DNA of 64,000 nt from Sipunculus nudus (taxonomy: Eukaryota; Annelida; Sipuncula; Golfingiida; Sipunculidae), in NCBI GenBank assembly GCA_026874595.1, contig CM049310.1, positions 49,379,558 through 49,443,557 on the forward strand. Direction: 5' to 3'. Position numbers and translations under genes: made by a program. This document shows, piece by piece, positions 47,977 to 60,770 of the stretch (position 1 is the stretch's first letter; each line of letters begins with the position of its first letter). The notes under the pieces were generated by a model that was not told where the DNA came from, did no database searches, and saw only the letters and a program-made list of their open reading frames with translations.

Positions 47977-50165
47977 TTATTTATTTATTTATAGTCTTCA
48001 TTTATGCTACTTAAAAGCCAACATCTGTTTTTTTGCAGAGCTTACTGATGCATTTATGTTACACAGACATATTGCTGATACCACAGGTAATACGATGTAG
48101 TTTAAAACTGTTTATGCTCACATCAACACGGAGAATTTGTATGACTAAATAGAAGAGTAGTTAGATTTTGACCTCATCAAATGACTACTACGTCTGCATC
48201 CTTTAGGTAAATGCGATACCAAGGCCATGCGGCATTGACAAAGATCATTCTTCCACTGTCATATCATCAGGCCTAAGCATCGGGTGGTTCTATCAGAATA
48301 ATCCGCAATCTTGATCAGCTTTTGGAACTTTAACCGAGAAAAACGCCGGCCCGCAGATTGCACTGTCTGCATCTCCTGCTACTTACTCAACCGCGCAATG
48401 TGCACTAACCATCTCCGTCACAAAGGACCTGGCTCCACCTGTCAGGATCAGCCGCTGATAAAGACGCTAGGGTTTAACTTTTGTCAAGCATGTTTCGGGG
48501 GAACGGTTTCCATCTTCCCTTTGTCCTTTGCCTGTCAGTGTTACACAAATAGCATCACCTGGACATTTCAAAATAGTTCAATGCAATTGTAGGTTTTATG
48601 TGATAAAATTAACATGTACCTGTCGTTTGGAGGAGCTGAGCATACTTCACCAGTAAGTTACCAATGCACAGCTAGTAATTGCTTCCATTAATTGAACACA
48701 AACTAAGAGCAGGGATACGGATGATTATGATTGTGATCACGATGATGAATAAGATAATGATGATGAAATGATGATGAGGTTCACAACCTCATGGGTTATA
48801 GATGGAGTTTACATATATATAAAATGATGTATTCATATCAAATTGTTTATCATATATATTTGTTAAAAGCACATGTTAGGTTTGTTTTAGTGACATGTCA
48901 TGGTGATACGCATTAACCACTAAATCAATGGATTTTCTAATGTAAGCTAGAAGTGACACCTTGTATGTCACTTATTTGCAAAAAAACATGCCACGTTAAC
49001 GGTCATGACAAGTATTAGTGTTTTTCAGTCAAACCGAACCTTGACCTTAATGCATGATATGAACCTTTCCTGGCCTAATAACGATCAACAAATGAATCTC
49101 AATCTAATTTTAGATGGGGGTGACCCTTTGAATTTTTTTTCAGGTTTTTCAGTTCAGGCACTATTATTGGGGTGGAAGATCTACATGACAAGTACTTTGT
49201 ACAAGTACTCAGGCAATCTGTGCAAGTGCACTGTCATGCATAGAAAATTTGAAATGATTATCGAATACATGTCTTAAAAAATGACCAGAGGGAGGGGGCC
49301 CTAATGTTTTGTATAGGCCAGTCCTGCAATATAATACTTTCGTGAAACCTTTTCAACAGGTATTCTGAAATAATCATAGAAGCTTAATATTGAACTCATA
49401 CCAAAATATTCCTTCAGATTCCATTAAATGTATCCGCCTTAACATATCCGCTGCCGTCGTGTTAGTTTCCGGAGAAGAACTCGGAGACCCTTGGACCAAT
49501 CTTACAGAAACCTAGGATAATTATTGAGTCACATTACTGGTACATAACAAAGGCTGGTGGCGCCACCTGAAAACCTCTTCGTGCAGTATGGGTGTTTTAG
49601 TGATAACAGCACATATCTCAGGAGTGGTTCAATGTATTGGGCTGAAATTGTGCATGTCCACAGATCTTGGATTCCACCTAAAAAAAACATTTTCGCGTGG
49701 GTCCATCCATGCATTTGCTTTCTTGTTGACTTTGTTAATGGTTCAATATATTGGGCTGGAATTGTACATGCCTATCGATCATGGATACCTCCATATCGTA
49801 CTCAAGACTTGTGGTGCTATCTGCAATCGTTTTCACATGGGGTCCACCCATGCATTTGCTTTGGGTGAAATTCACCCATAACTCGGGAGTGGTTCAATGT
49901 ATATTGGTCTTAAGTTTTGCATGTACGTCCGTCCATCTTGGGGGTTTTCTCATAGACCAGTCAGGTGGCGCGTCCCACCTTCCTGTTTTTGCCTTTTTCT
50001 CAGGAGTGGTTTTCTGTTTTAGCCTGAAACTGTGCATGTGCCTATATATATAGTACTGAAAACTGGTGGCACCATCTACAATTGTTTTCGCGTGGCGTCC
50101 ATCCGTCAGCTTTGTATGAGGAACATTTAATTTACCCATGCCTCTGTGCTTTGGGGGATACCTAT
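46178..50165 (+). repeat. Core block copy 2 of the 4-kb direct repeat
   Basis: Same order and orientation as 19726-23707, nearly identical. Differences noted: one extra T in the run near 46510, T-to-G near 47326, C-to-T near 47893, AT run longer by 4 (47919-47972), one extra A near 49681. The left flank is the 112-bp satellite; the right flank (50166 on) is unrelated to the 180-bp satellite that follows copy 1. Confidence 0.93.
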
Positions 50166-50649
50166 AGTACGTTACTTGTCGACTGCACTTTTTCTAGCAG
50201 GTAGGATGTACTTAATATTGTCAAAAATCATGAAATTACCGGTACAAGCCCAAATTTTGTCCATCATGATGTTATCACCCCTGCCCGAAGCAAGGGTTGT
50301 TTTTGCTTGGTTCTGTGTGCGTGTCCAGAAGACATCTGAAAAGGCTATCTTTAAAAAAAAAGCTGCATACAGTTCTATAAAACCTAGCTGTTCAAAGCTG
50401 TAAAAGTTAACCTTTAAAGTTAGCCACACCTGACATCCTAGAGGCAAAAGTAAACTGTTTATTCCAGACCAAAGAGGCCGCAGTGCACCCTCCAGGCACC
50501 AAAGCAAGGACCTGACGCCCCACCCAAGTTGTCGTTTGGCACAGTCGAGCCCCTATTGTGAACAGGGCCTCCGAGAGGATTCTTTTAAGGCGGTACAAAA
50601 ACGTTGCCGGGCCCCTGCCCCCTCCAAACACTATAATAATAATTATTAT

Positions 50650-50678
50650 TATTATTAGTAGTAGTAGTAGTAGTAGTA

Positions 50679-50737
<59 letters not shown>

Positions 50738-51530
50738 TTCACTAGGCCGGGCCCCCTTTGACCCCCCCCCCCCCCCCAACCTCGCAGCGATCAGTCTCGA
50801 TTAAAAGCAGTATAGCCCTTAAAAACAAATTAAACATATTCCATAATTTATTTATTTAGGTCCAACTTCCCCAGAAAACTTCGGCCGGCCCGAGCCCCTT
50901 TGAACGGTCCCTTTATTATTTTAGTCATACAAACGATACACAAGAACCAAAAAAAATATTTTAATTTCAAGTAGTTTTTAGACTGATAAATCCTTTGGTC
51001 TCCCAAGGCCTCCCTGAGGCTCCCTCCTCTACCTCACATCCTCCTGATTGAAACCATGTAACATACAACCAAATGAAATATACAGTCCCCGGGCCCATGC
51101 AATACAACTCCTTGGTGGCCCGGGCCCAACAGACCTCCCTGGTTCAAAACATGTATAAGTTATTGCAAAAAAGAGAGTTTTCCTTATTTTCACTTAAAAG
51201 CTTTTTATTGGACAATATATTTACTATAGGGTCCCCTTTAACAACTGGTCCCACTTTATATATACACGTTAAAAATATAATCATGCATTGTAAAGGGTCC
51301 TGTGAAAATCCTGGTCGGCCGGGGCCCTTTCTTTGCATTCTGGAATCCGGATTAAGAACAATATGTCACTTAAATAAATATATATATATAGATAAGTCTT
51401 CCATACTTCCACCTTTTTATGCCTTCTTGGAAATTTTTCGCCAGCCCGGGCCCCTTTTCGGTCCACGGGGCCCGAAAAGGAACCCCCCCCCCCCGGAGGC
51501 CCTGCCTATTGACGTCATACCTCCCCTCCC
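50650..51530. repeat. GGCCCGGGCCC-rich degenerate tandem region
   Basis: Short GC islands (50741-50780, 50880-50915, 51088-51130, 51315-51330, 51440-51500) carry GGCCGGGCCCC-like words followed by CCCTTT, separated by AT-rich spacers. An (AT)n run (50683-50733), a (TAG/TAA) run and poly(C) tracts flank them. Open frames through it have no coding signature. Confidence 0.5.
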
Positions 51531-51599
51531 GCTATTTAGATATTGTGGTTGACAAGGTTCAGCGGTGCTGCGTTAAAAATGACTTAACAACGTCGTTAG

Positions 51600-52840
51600 G
51601 TAATTGTTTTTTATTTCATCAATAATTTTTGGGAAATAATTTAGGTGGTCTCTCACATCTGTTGTTTTTTACAATATTGAAGCCTGAAATTTAGTTTGTT
51701 ACAAAATAAATGAAACAAGGGACCTATGGGTCACGGCGCTCAGTTTTGTGTGGAAATAAATATAAGCTGTATTATGAGTTGTTAGTGTTAAGCTTATGTA
51801 TGATTTTGATAGTTTCTTTGGAGACAGGGAAGAGATTGATTTCATTTATTTTATTAACAAATGGAGTGCCACTGTCATACAGATTTTGACTTGGCCATAT
51901 AACTGATAAGCAGCACATATAAGATAAAGAGTTTAACTATTTATTAAAATTTAATAACAAATATTGTGCCAAATATAATTTTTATTAAAAATAATAAGAG
52001 AATCATACGATTTTTCAAATAAAATATAACTGAAATGATTATTAAAATAATATTATAGAATATATTCATGAATGCATTCATGAATACATTTGGAAAGTAT
52101 TTGCACTGGTATTCAAATACTTTCATTTTTACCGGAATTCCCATTCTTATGCAAGAAATTTTATGATGGCATGTCTGGAATTTATTCAGTTTTAGCCAAA
52201 CAATGATGTTGAGAATCCTGAATATAAACAAAGGACCCATTGGTCACGACAACCAGCTTAAGTTTGAAATTTTTGCAAATGCAAAATATGAAAAATATTC
52301 TATTGTAATGTTTTTTTATTTATATAAGCATATGAGAAGCTAAGAGGAAAGGGCCCTCCTACTTGGTTATAGTAAAGTTCTCAATATATGATTGCAAACT
52401 AATACTCTGACAAGACTGTCATGAAGAAAAACAGTAAAAGTTTTGAGATACTGTGATGCATATGAAAAATTTGCAGATGGACAGGCAAGTGGACAGAATG
52501 GACTAATACCTTCATTTCACTTTCAAGGGAATAATGCATTTAAGTTTATATATAACAACATGGCATCTACAAAATTATTCCTTGAATTCCTATTAAAACG
52601 TTTTGCACATTGGAGTTTTCAGTACATGCTTAATTTTATTCACCGAAATAAAATATAAGATTCAGTACATTTGATAAAATAAAAACATCTTTTCAAATAA
52701 AGTATACACACTGTTGGTTGAATGAGGGACAAACAATATAATTATGCTAATTACAATCTCAGCTATAATTAATTACTGGAATTAATAGTCAATTTCACAC
52801 CTGGTGAAGTTTTACTCTTCTGAAGTAAAGCATTACTTAT
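51600..52840. other. Non-genic stretch with two GACCCATGGGTC-type motif ends
   Basis: Motif copies at 51714-51744 (AACAAGGGACCTATGGGTCA) and 52227-52258 (more diverged). The rest is AT-rich with no supported exon. Confidence 0.5.
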
Positions 52841-53870
52841 CTGATGAACATCCACACTTTCATAGCAATACATCACTTTGTGGACACAATTAAATGTGCA
52901 CTTTAATCATTGTAGCCCTGGTGGTACAATACAAAATCTAAAATGTAGCATGTCCAAGAATAAAATAAAATACAGAAAATTATAACATTCATCTAGTTTA
53001 TGCACCAGCTGGGGGGGGGGGGGGGGGGGGGGGAGTGACTGCAGGGCAGAGGGGAAGCCTGCTAGTAGTGGCTAAGCTGGGCCAAGGCAAGCTGCCTGGG
53101 GTGGGTTACATAATGCAAATGAAGGCTGTACTACTAGGTGGGCCAGATGTAAACAACACTTGACATGGTGTATGAAAACTTGAATAAAAGCTACTCTTTT
53201 CAAACAATTTCTTTGAAATTTCAGATTTTAAAAGATTAAATCCTTATGTATATATGCTGTGAAGATAAAATTAACAGTACTTACAGGGTATAAAACGTGC
53301 CACTGCCAAATTTGGACAAAATTTAAGGTATTGATTTTTTATTTATGCTAATAACTTGAACAATTTGCAAAATTCAGATCTAATTCTGGGTAAACAATTG
53401 AATCTTGATTAAATAAAGTTATATTCCTGAAAAAAAGTCTCCAGCTTCAGCAATTCTCATGTTAAGTGAGCAAATATATTTCCTGATTTTTAAAAAATTG
53501 CATTATATTTGGGCCTATAACTTCAAAATAATACCCAATACTGACCTAATTTTTGGTATGTACACAGAAAATGTATGGAAGAATATGAATACTAAATCTG
53601 ATCAAAAACAGATCAGTAGTTTTGATATTAGGCAGCCTTGAAGTGTAACAATGGCTTTTTTATGGAAAACGGAGGTTTTTCCTTAATATCTCGAAGGAAC
53701 GAAGTTCTAATGACCCAATTTTTGGTATGGTAGGAGATTTTGGGGACATCTAATGGTATGCAGAATTTTGGATTCGTAGGTCCAACAGTTTTAAAACGTG
53801 CCCTGTTAACGGCCGGACGGACAAAGGACCACGACTATAGCTCAGATGACTTATAGTCAGCTGAGCTAAA
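52841..53870 (-). mobile_element. Dispersed 1-kb element with hairpin end, copy B
   Basis: Reverse complement of 12896-13914 across the whole length, with a longer G-run at 53011-53033. The hairpin end is at 53837-53867. Several indels and substitutions separate it from copy A, so it is older than the core-block duplication. Confidence 0.75.
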
Positions 53871-54083
53871 TATCACGTGGACCATGGGTCGTGGAACGAA
53901 ATAAAGTATTTCTAGCTGACACTGCCCCCCAAAAATGTTCATGGAACAATAAAAACCATCTGTATTGCTAGGTATAAGTCATTTAAAAAGTTTGCCCTTG
54001 ACGTCACACTTGCACCAGCCATTCATATCATGGCCAAGTCTTTATTCTGGATGCAACGCAACATAACAAACCCACGTGCTAAT

Positions 54084-55282
54084 TGGTGGTGCGAACCGCA
54101 CCGGACAACCCCTGGTGGTTCATTCCATCACATTTGAAGCGGTCTTGTCTTGTCCAGCTGTAGGCGGTCCGGTCTAGTTGATGGACCGGTTCATTTATTA
54201 AAATATAATTAAAATTAAATTTAGTTTTTTTTTTTATTCTGCATTTGTTCTACATATTTTTTTGTCATTACATATATAGTGGTTCAAATATTTTTAAACA
54301 AAACCGACCATCATACACACAGCTAAAACATGCAATAAATGTAACATTATGATCTATAATTCAAACGCAAGAGCCGGGATTTGATTTTCTAATGAAAAAT
54401 TTCAAATCACAATCTTAGTAAATAATTTAACAACAGTGGAATATTTTGTGTTACTGTATGAGTTAGAATATAAAGCAAATAGTGCCGGGTGGGGCGACTT
54501 GGGGCGGGGACAGCTTCGGGTTTGACCGGCATTCAGAAATGTATTGGTTTAAGTGCGATTTCATAAAGAAAACTTATTGTTCTAATTACGTGCAGGGTGT
54601 GGCTAGCAGATTCAAAGAATTTGCTGGGCGGGGATGGATGCGGGTTGACATTAGCTGATTAGTATGTAGTTGTTTAAGTTCAATATGATATAAAAAACTA
54701 ATTAATGTTAATGATTTTATATATATAATATATATTTAATGTATTCAACGTCCAGATATTGGTCTCATTATACTGTGATACACGGTGATACAGAGGAAAA
54801 GAAAACTTATTAATCTTATGTTAATGATTTAATATATAGAGTATATTTAATGTATTCAACGTATAGAAATTGGTCTTAATATACTGTGATACACAGTGAT
54901 ACAGAGGAAAAGTATAAGCATTGTGCAACAGCAGGGGACAATTATCTAATATTGAACATGTCAACTCAATCATTAGTTAATAAAAAAAGACCCTTTACTG
55001 ATACTCGGAGTAAAAAAGAATAATACACGTATATAATTATAATTTTGCGGCTGTCATTGCTTAAAATACATTTTACGTAGCTTAAGAGTCTTTCTTTAAG
55101 AGGTTAATTACCCCATGTTCATGACACAATTTGTTGGTTGAAGCTGAATCCTTAAAGTCATCTGTTAAGCTTAAACCTTTAAACATTATCGGTAGATCGG
55201 TCTGGACCGCACCAGTCCGAGGATACGCGGTCCGATATTTTGTGTTAGCACACCGGTCCAAGAGGTCTTGTTCGCATCTCTA
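54084..55282. mobile_element. hAT-like nonautonomous element with 8-bp target-site duplication
   Basis: Ends TGGTGGTGCGAAC (54084-54096) and GTTCGCATCTCTA (55270-55282) are inverted repeats matching at 10 of 13 positions; the right end reads TAGAGATGCGAAC inward, close to known hAT termini. Flanks GTGCTAAT (54076-54083) and GTGTTAAT (55283-55290) fit an 8-bp duplication with one mutation. Subterminal GGACCG words recur at both ends. The interior has a 117-bp tandem duplication (about 54700-54912) and no transposase. Confidence 0.7.
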
Positions 55283-55289
55283 GTGTTAA

Positions 55290-55455
55290 TATATGTATAC
55301 CAAACCATACAATTGGGCAGATGTTTTGTGATTGTAAATTCAGTGAAATGACAAACGACAGAATTTAGAGTTATATATATTTATTTGCATTTATGCAAAG
55401 CAAATAAAACTGCTCAAATAAATGACAGCCATAATAGAAATGAACAATTTCAAAG

Positions 55456-55540
<85 letters not shown>

Positions 55541-57460
55541 CATATAAGCATTAGAAAACATAAAGATGAAATGCTTTTAAACTTTTGTTACATAATGAAC
55601 ATACATGAGTGATAATACAGTGTTACAACATCAAGAAGTGGAGTACACTCAACTGGTTACTCTTGTTTAAGATATATTTTGACAAGAAACCCAACTGATG
55701 AATATATGCTCCAAGAAAATTTTATCTTAAATATTACCTATACAAGAAATCGTTGTTACAAGAACGATATTTCGCATGGTGCAGAAAAATTGTGGATAAC
55801 TACAGGATTATTTTAAAAACTTGTTAAAAACTAATTAGTTTCACCACTTACCAAAAAGAAATTAACACTAATGAAGCGATTTAAGCAGACTAAGGAATTC
55901 AGCTCAGCATGCGATTTATTTGAAACATTTTTTTTTAAATTGTATTTATCACATTTGAAACCAATCTTGAAAATTTTCAAGGATCATTTAGTCATACATT
56001 TGTGATATGTATTGTTCAGTTTAACAAATATTTCAATGTGTCAAGTTAGTGTCCTCATAAAGTATATCACAGCAGATTTTGCAGGTGAAAGCAGCCCAAA
56101 AGTTTACTCACACACACAAATCTACTTGTCACATCCTGGTACAAATAAGAAAGGTCAAAGATGTGTATAGTCATCTTTCAATGTCTTTTCTTCATTAAGC
56201 AAATATTTAGGAAAAAAAGTTTTTCCCATCATGTTTATACAACTCCTCCAGTTCTCACGTAACAACTGTTCTGACAGATACCATACTGTAGTTGCCTTTT
56301 TGTTTGCGAAAGTTTCAGATTCGGGAAAGAGAAATATTTGCAAAAATAAATCCTTTCTGAATAAGAGGCCCCATTGTAGAAAAGCAAAAGAATAATTGTA
56401 TAAATAATAACAGACCTTTTATGTCATATATATATCTTAGATTGCAATTATAACGGATACCAGATCTTTCCAATAATCTACCAATTATTTCTACTCCTTC
56501 AATATTCCCTTATATCACCGTCCATTTTTTTTATCATTTAGACATGCATGTCAATTATTTAAAAAAAATCATTAGATAATAAGAGTATTATACTCTTCTC
56601 GTTATGTGTACGCTGAAATCTTGAAAATGGAAACCGCTTTAAACACTAAAAAGAAAGAATTCCAAAAACTTTAACCCTGCGATTACGAAGCCAACCACAG
56701 TATGATTTTTTAACACTTTAATAACCTGGTTGTTTCCACAAATTATCTCATTATGAACTATTATGCAGACCTTTAACTAGGCACCAGTATGCCAAATTTG
56801 AACGATCCTGTACAAAGAGGCATTTTGCCCCTCCAAATTAAGAGAGTCTGCCTAGACCTAATGTTTGTCACACCAGCCTAATTAAAAAAGCTTATGGAGT
56901 AGTATAACCACTTTAAGATCTGGTCCCAGAGAATTATAAAATATAAAGCAAACTAAAAAAAAATGACTAGAAGCACAAAGGCAAACCTCGATGAACAGCG
57001 GTTATGAACAAAGAAAGCAAGCAAAAATGACTAGTGGCCAAAAAAATAAACTAAGGCAAATAGCTTGGTAAACTAGAAAACGAGTCGTCGACAAGCGACT
57101 ACGTGAATCCACCATATCACGAAACACTGGTAAAGTAAGGCATGGAATGTTCTCGTCATGACAGGACTCTGATAAATTTGTGGCATCAGTATTGCCAAAT
57201 AAACTCCTCATATATGTGCAATTTTCACCAAATCAGACCTACAAATTGATAATCAATGCAAGATTTCAGGCCGAGACACCAATCCACAACTGAGAAAAAT
57301 TGCATGAATGTATTCTATAAAAACAGATCACCAGCTTGCTCCACCTGTCTGGTCTAAAACAAAGTTATCCAAGACAGATAAACATGCAAAAAATTCAGGC
57401 TAATACATATATCCACTCCTCAGATATGAACGATTTTTAACCAAATCAAACAGACAGCTT
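55290..57460. other. AT-rich region, no gene seen
   Basis: Contains an (AT)n run at 55458-55538. No supported exon on either strand. Confidence 0.55.
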
Positions 57461-57469
57461 GATGCGAAG

Positions 57470-58230
57470 CGAAAATGATTGCAGTTGGCACCACCAGCAC
57501 TAAGTATGAGATACAGGGATCCCAGATCTATGGACATGCACAATTTCAGGCCAGCACGGCAAATCACTCTCGAGAAAGGGGCATTAATTTATTCTATGAA
57601 AATGGGAAGGTAGGTGGCGCCACCTGTCCTGTCTACGAGAAACCTCTCCAATATGGATGTACATGCCAAATTTCAGACCAATACATTGAACCACTGATGA
57701 GACAGGAGCAATTATCATCTAAAGCAAAGGTACGGGTGGATGCCACATGAAAATGATTGCAGATGACACCACCAGTCTTTAATACGAAATGGAGGCATCA
57801 AGGTCTCTGGACATGCACAAGTTCAGCCCAATAAGTTGAACAAATCACTTAGACGAACAGATGGTAAATGCATGGATGGACACCACGCGAATTTTATTGT
57901 TCAGTGGTTCCAGAGTCTCAAGTATGAGATGGCGAGATCCAAGATCTATTGACATCTCAATACATTGAACCTCTCCTGAGATACTGACTGTTATAAAAGA
58001 AAATCACCCAGATGGATAATGCACAATGACGTCAAATAGCACCACCAGTCTTTGGTAAGCATAACTGCATAGGTGAGCGGATTGTTGCGGATAACTAGGC
58101 CGGGTTTTTGAAAGATCAGTCCAAGGGTCCCAGAGAGGTTCTGGAAATGAACGCTGTGGCTGTGAAGGAACAGCAGAACCCAATCAAAAACATAGTATCC
58201 CCATATCTGTATGGCGGATACAAATAGATT
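57470..58230. mobile_element. GGTGGCGCCACC-family array with GGGGATAC-type cap
   Basis: Units of about 135-143 bp start near 57475, 57612, 57752, 57895 and 58030; each carries GGCNCCACC(A/T)G followed by 'ctgtctacgagaaacctctccaatatggatgt'-like sequence. The right end (58190-58225) reads ATAGTATCCCC ... GCGGATACAAA, the cap also found at 33930-33960. The same units, inverted, make up 23095-23690. Confidence 0.65.
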
Positions 58231-59439
58231 TAATATCTCAAATCATCATTTAAATATATTGCATGAATGTGTCTGCATTGAATGCTCATAGTAGTCCTGA
58301 CAAGAGATTGTTCGATGTTCACAATTTTATCTATGTTAATTTAAAAGGCAGTATTAAATTATATCACATTCATTGTCCCAAAAGTAAAAATAAAAATTTG
58401 CACTTTTTTCCCTCTCTCACTATGCATAACTTAGCATGACAAAAATTCCAATTCTTTATTTAACCTCTGCATGCCAAGTCAACAGGATGTGCTTTAAAAT
58501 ATTCTCATGAATCCTGAAAGACAAAAGAAAAGAAGGGATTTAAAAAGTTTTGTCATTAATCTATAACTAATGAAGATTAAGAATGATAAACATGGTCATT
58601 ATGGAGGTTTTATACATTTTCATTCTAATGGGTCTGAATAGTGCAAATGTAGTGCTCTGACAAGTCATCCCACAACATAAATCTCATGTAGATTTAGGAA
58701 CCAGTTCTGATCGATTGTTAATCTACAATAACCAAACAATAATGTCTGAAAGCTGGTCAGATTTCAAACAGTTTTCCTTTAAACTTAGAAAAGAAAAATC
58801 ATATTTAATGAAAAGAAAATGTGCTTTTCTGTTGAATACTGCAAATATCATATACTCTGGACAGGACTTTTTTCTGCTGGATTTAAACAATAAACACTTA
58901 CCTGCAAAAATCAAATGTTCACAAAAACATGCACAGTTGGTCAGGTAAAATTTGTCATATTTTCACTCTTTGCATATCAACAAAAGCAATATTTTACATG
59001 CTTCAGAAATCTTAATAAATACTACATACCTTGCATAAAAAATACTGCAAAAACATGTATATCCAGTTTTACAGAAGATTTACCTAGATGGTCTGGCAAC
59101 ATTGTAACATATACATCCAGCCAAAATATGATGATAATTTTAAGTAGACAAACCATACTATGTATAATAGGTGTATATATTGGGTATAATATCACTTAAG
59201 GCAAAAGTCAGTGCTACAAAGCCATCACAGAACAACAAAGCAACACCATAATTCACAGAATGAACCCACCACAAATGTTCATGGTGATAACAAGTCTGTC
59301 ATAATGAAGCAATAAGCCTATGTAAGACCAAATCTTGTGACCACTCAAATTTTTGTGTATTTTGAAATGTACCAGTAGTTGTGATCCAGCATACACATAG
59401 CCATCTGCTATATTAATGTGAGGATCAGTGGTTTTCCAG

Positions 59440-59770
59440 TGCAACCCAGCTGCTTCCCAAGTAGGAACAGCTATACCCACATGTGATCAAGCAAGCCAGC
59501 TGTTTCCCAGTGTTACCTAGCTGTGTCTGTGGTAGAACCAGCTGTGCCCACATGTGATCAAGCAAGCCAGCAGTTTCCCAGTGTTTCCTAGCTGTGTCTG
59601 TGGTAGAGCCAGTTGTACCCACATGTGATCCAGAAAGCCAGCTGCTTCCCAGTGTCACCCAGCTGTTTCCTTTGTAAGGCCAGCTGTATCCACAGGAGCC
59701 AGTTGTTCCCACATGTGATCAAGCTGTATTCCACATGAAATCCAGCTGCCTTCACTTGTTGGCAAGCTGA
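59440..59770. repeat. 71-bp minisatellite downstream of the minus-strand gene
   Basis: CACATGTGATC recurs at 59478, 59549, 59620 and 59710 (steps 71, 71, 90), with 'aagccagctgtttcccagtgttacctagctgtgtctgtgg' between. 71 is not a multiple of three, so the open frame through it is not a repeat protein. It could lie in the 3' UTR or flank of the gene ending at 60330. Confidence 0.75.
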
Positions 59771-60329
59771 TTCAGCTGTATCCATATGAGTCAGATGTCA
59801 CCCTACACCCCCCCCCCTTGTTCCAGCTAGATGTATACATGTATACCATCTGCACCTGTCCATCTGTATTAACATCCATACATTTGTGACCAAGTTGAAT
59901 CAAACTTGTATTTTCAGTGATCCATCTGTACATTAGGTCCATCAGTCCCAGATTTGATACACTATGGGCCCTCAGCCGAGCCCTTAGAGGCCCAAATTTA
60001 ACAACATCTGACCAAGCAAACTGAAACATTGTTTCCTTTTTCATCTGCAGTTTACAAGAACAGACCATTGCAAATATCAAGGGCAAGTGTGTCCTTGGCT
60101 TTCCTGCCAATATGATCCTAAATTTGTGTTCAATGTCTTTTTGAGAACCCATTAATTTTCAAATTTTGAATAAAATAAAATTCATGTTAATAGTTTTGAC
60201 AGAAGGTCGAAGGCCTCACTAGTTATTGCAGCCCTACGCTGCAGCCAGCTCAGTCACTATGTAAATCTGGCCCTTGTAGACCCTGTGTACATCCACATGA
60301 ACCATCTGCATCTGACACTCCATCTGTAT

Positions 60330-60759
60330 CTACTTCTGGTCCATGCCCTCCTCAACCTCCGTTACAGTTGTTGGTATCTGTGAGTTGTTGGAATCTCCAG
60401 CCTCTGTATCTGTAGAGGTTCGTACCTCAACTTCATTACCCAGTTGCGGAGCATGCTCACCTGTTCCTGTGAGCAATGTGATTCTGCTTTGTATTGCTGA
60501 CAGAGGCAGACTGACAGAAGCCTGGGCACGATCATCTTCAGCTAGCTGAGGATCAATGTTCTCACTTTCAAAGTCCATGAAGTTTTCCAAGCTTGTCGCC
60601 TGCATTTGTGATGCAGGCGGTGAATGTGATGATGACCGGGTGCCATTAGTGATGCTGCTGTGACGACTCGACTGTGATGACTCCCTTTCGATCATCTCCA
60701 TCACATCATCCATCCTCTCCTGATTCGCTGGGCTCAAGTGCGGCATACACAGAGGTGTT
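60330..60759 (-). CDS. C-terminal coding exon of an unidentified gene (partial)
   Basis: A minus-strand acceptor (GTGTTCCAG, AG at 60761-60760) opens a 430-base exon: one base completing a codon, then 142 codons and TAG at 60332-60330. The product starts TPLCMPHLSPANQERMDDVM, is rich in S, T, E, D and Q, and ends TVTEVEEGMDQK. Serine runs (SSQSSRHSSITNGTRSSSHS) and acidic patches suggest a disordered, phosphorylatable tail. Codon use and GC content stand out from the AT-rich flanks. I do not recognise the protein, and no upstream exon is visible before the window ends, so the intron is either long or the earlier exons lie in sequence I could not call. Confidence 0.62.
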
Positions 60760-60770
60760 CTGGAACACAA

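Noticed and set aside
19726-50165. A giant LTR retroelement with 4-kb LTRs and a 22-kb interior
   Set aside because: No TG...CA ends, no matching flanks (GCCAA before 19726, AGTAC after 50165), no primer-binding site after the left copy, no polypurine tract before the right copy, and no gag/pol in the interior.
59425-59785. Repetitive minus-strand open frame (GTTGS/W-rich)
   Set aside because: The underlying repeat period is 71 bp, not a multiple of three, so the frame cannot be a maintained repeat protein.
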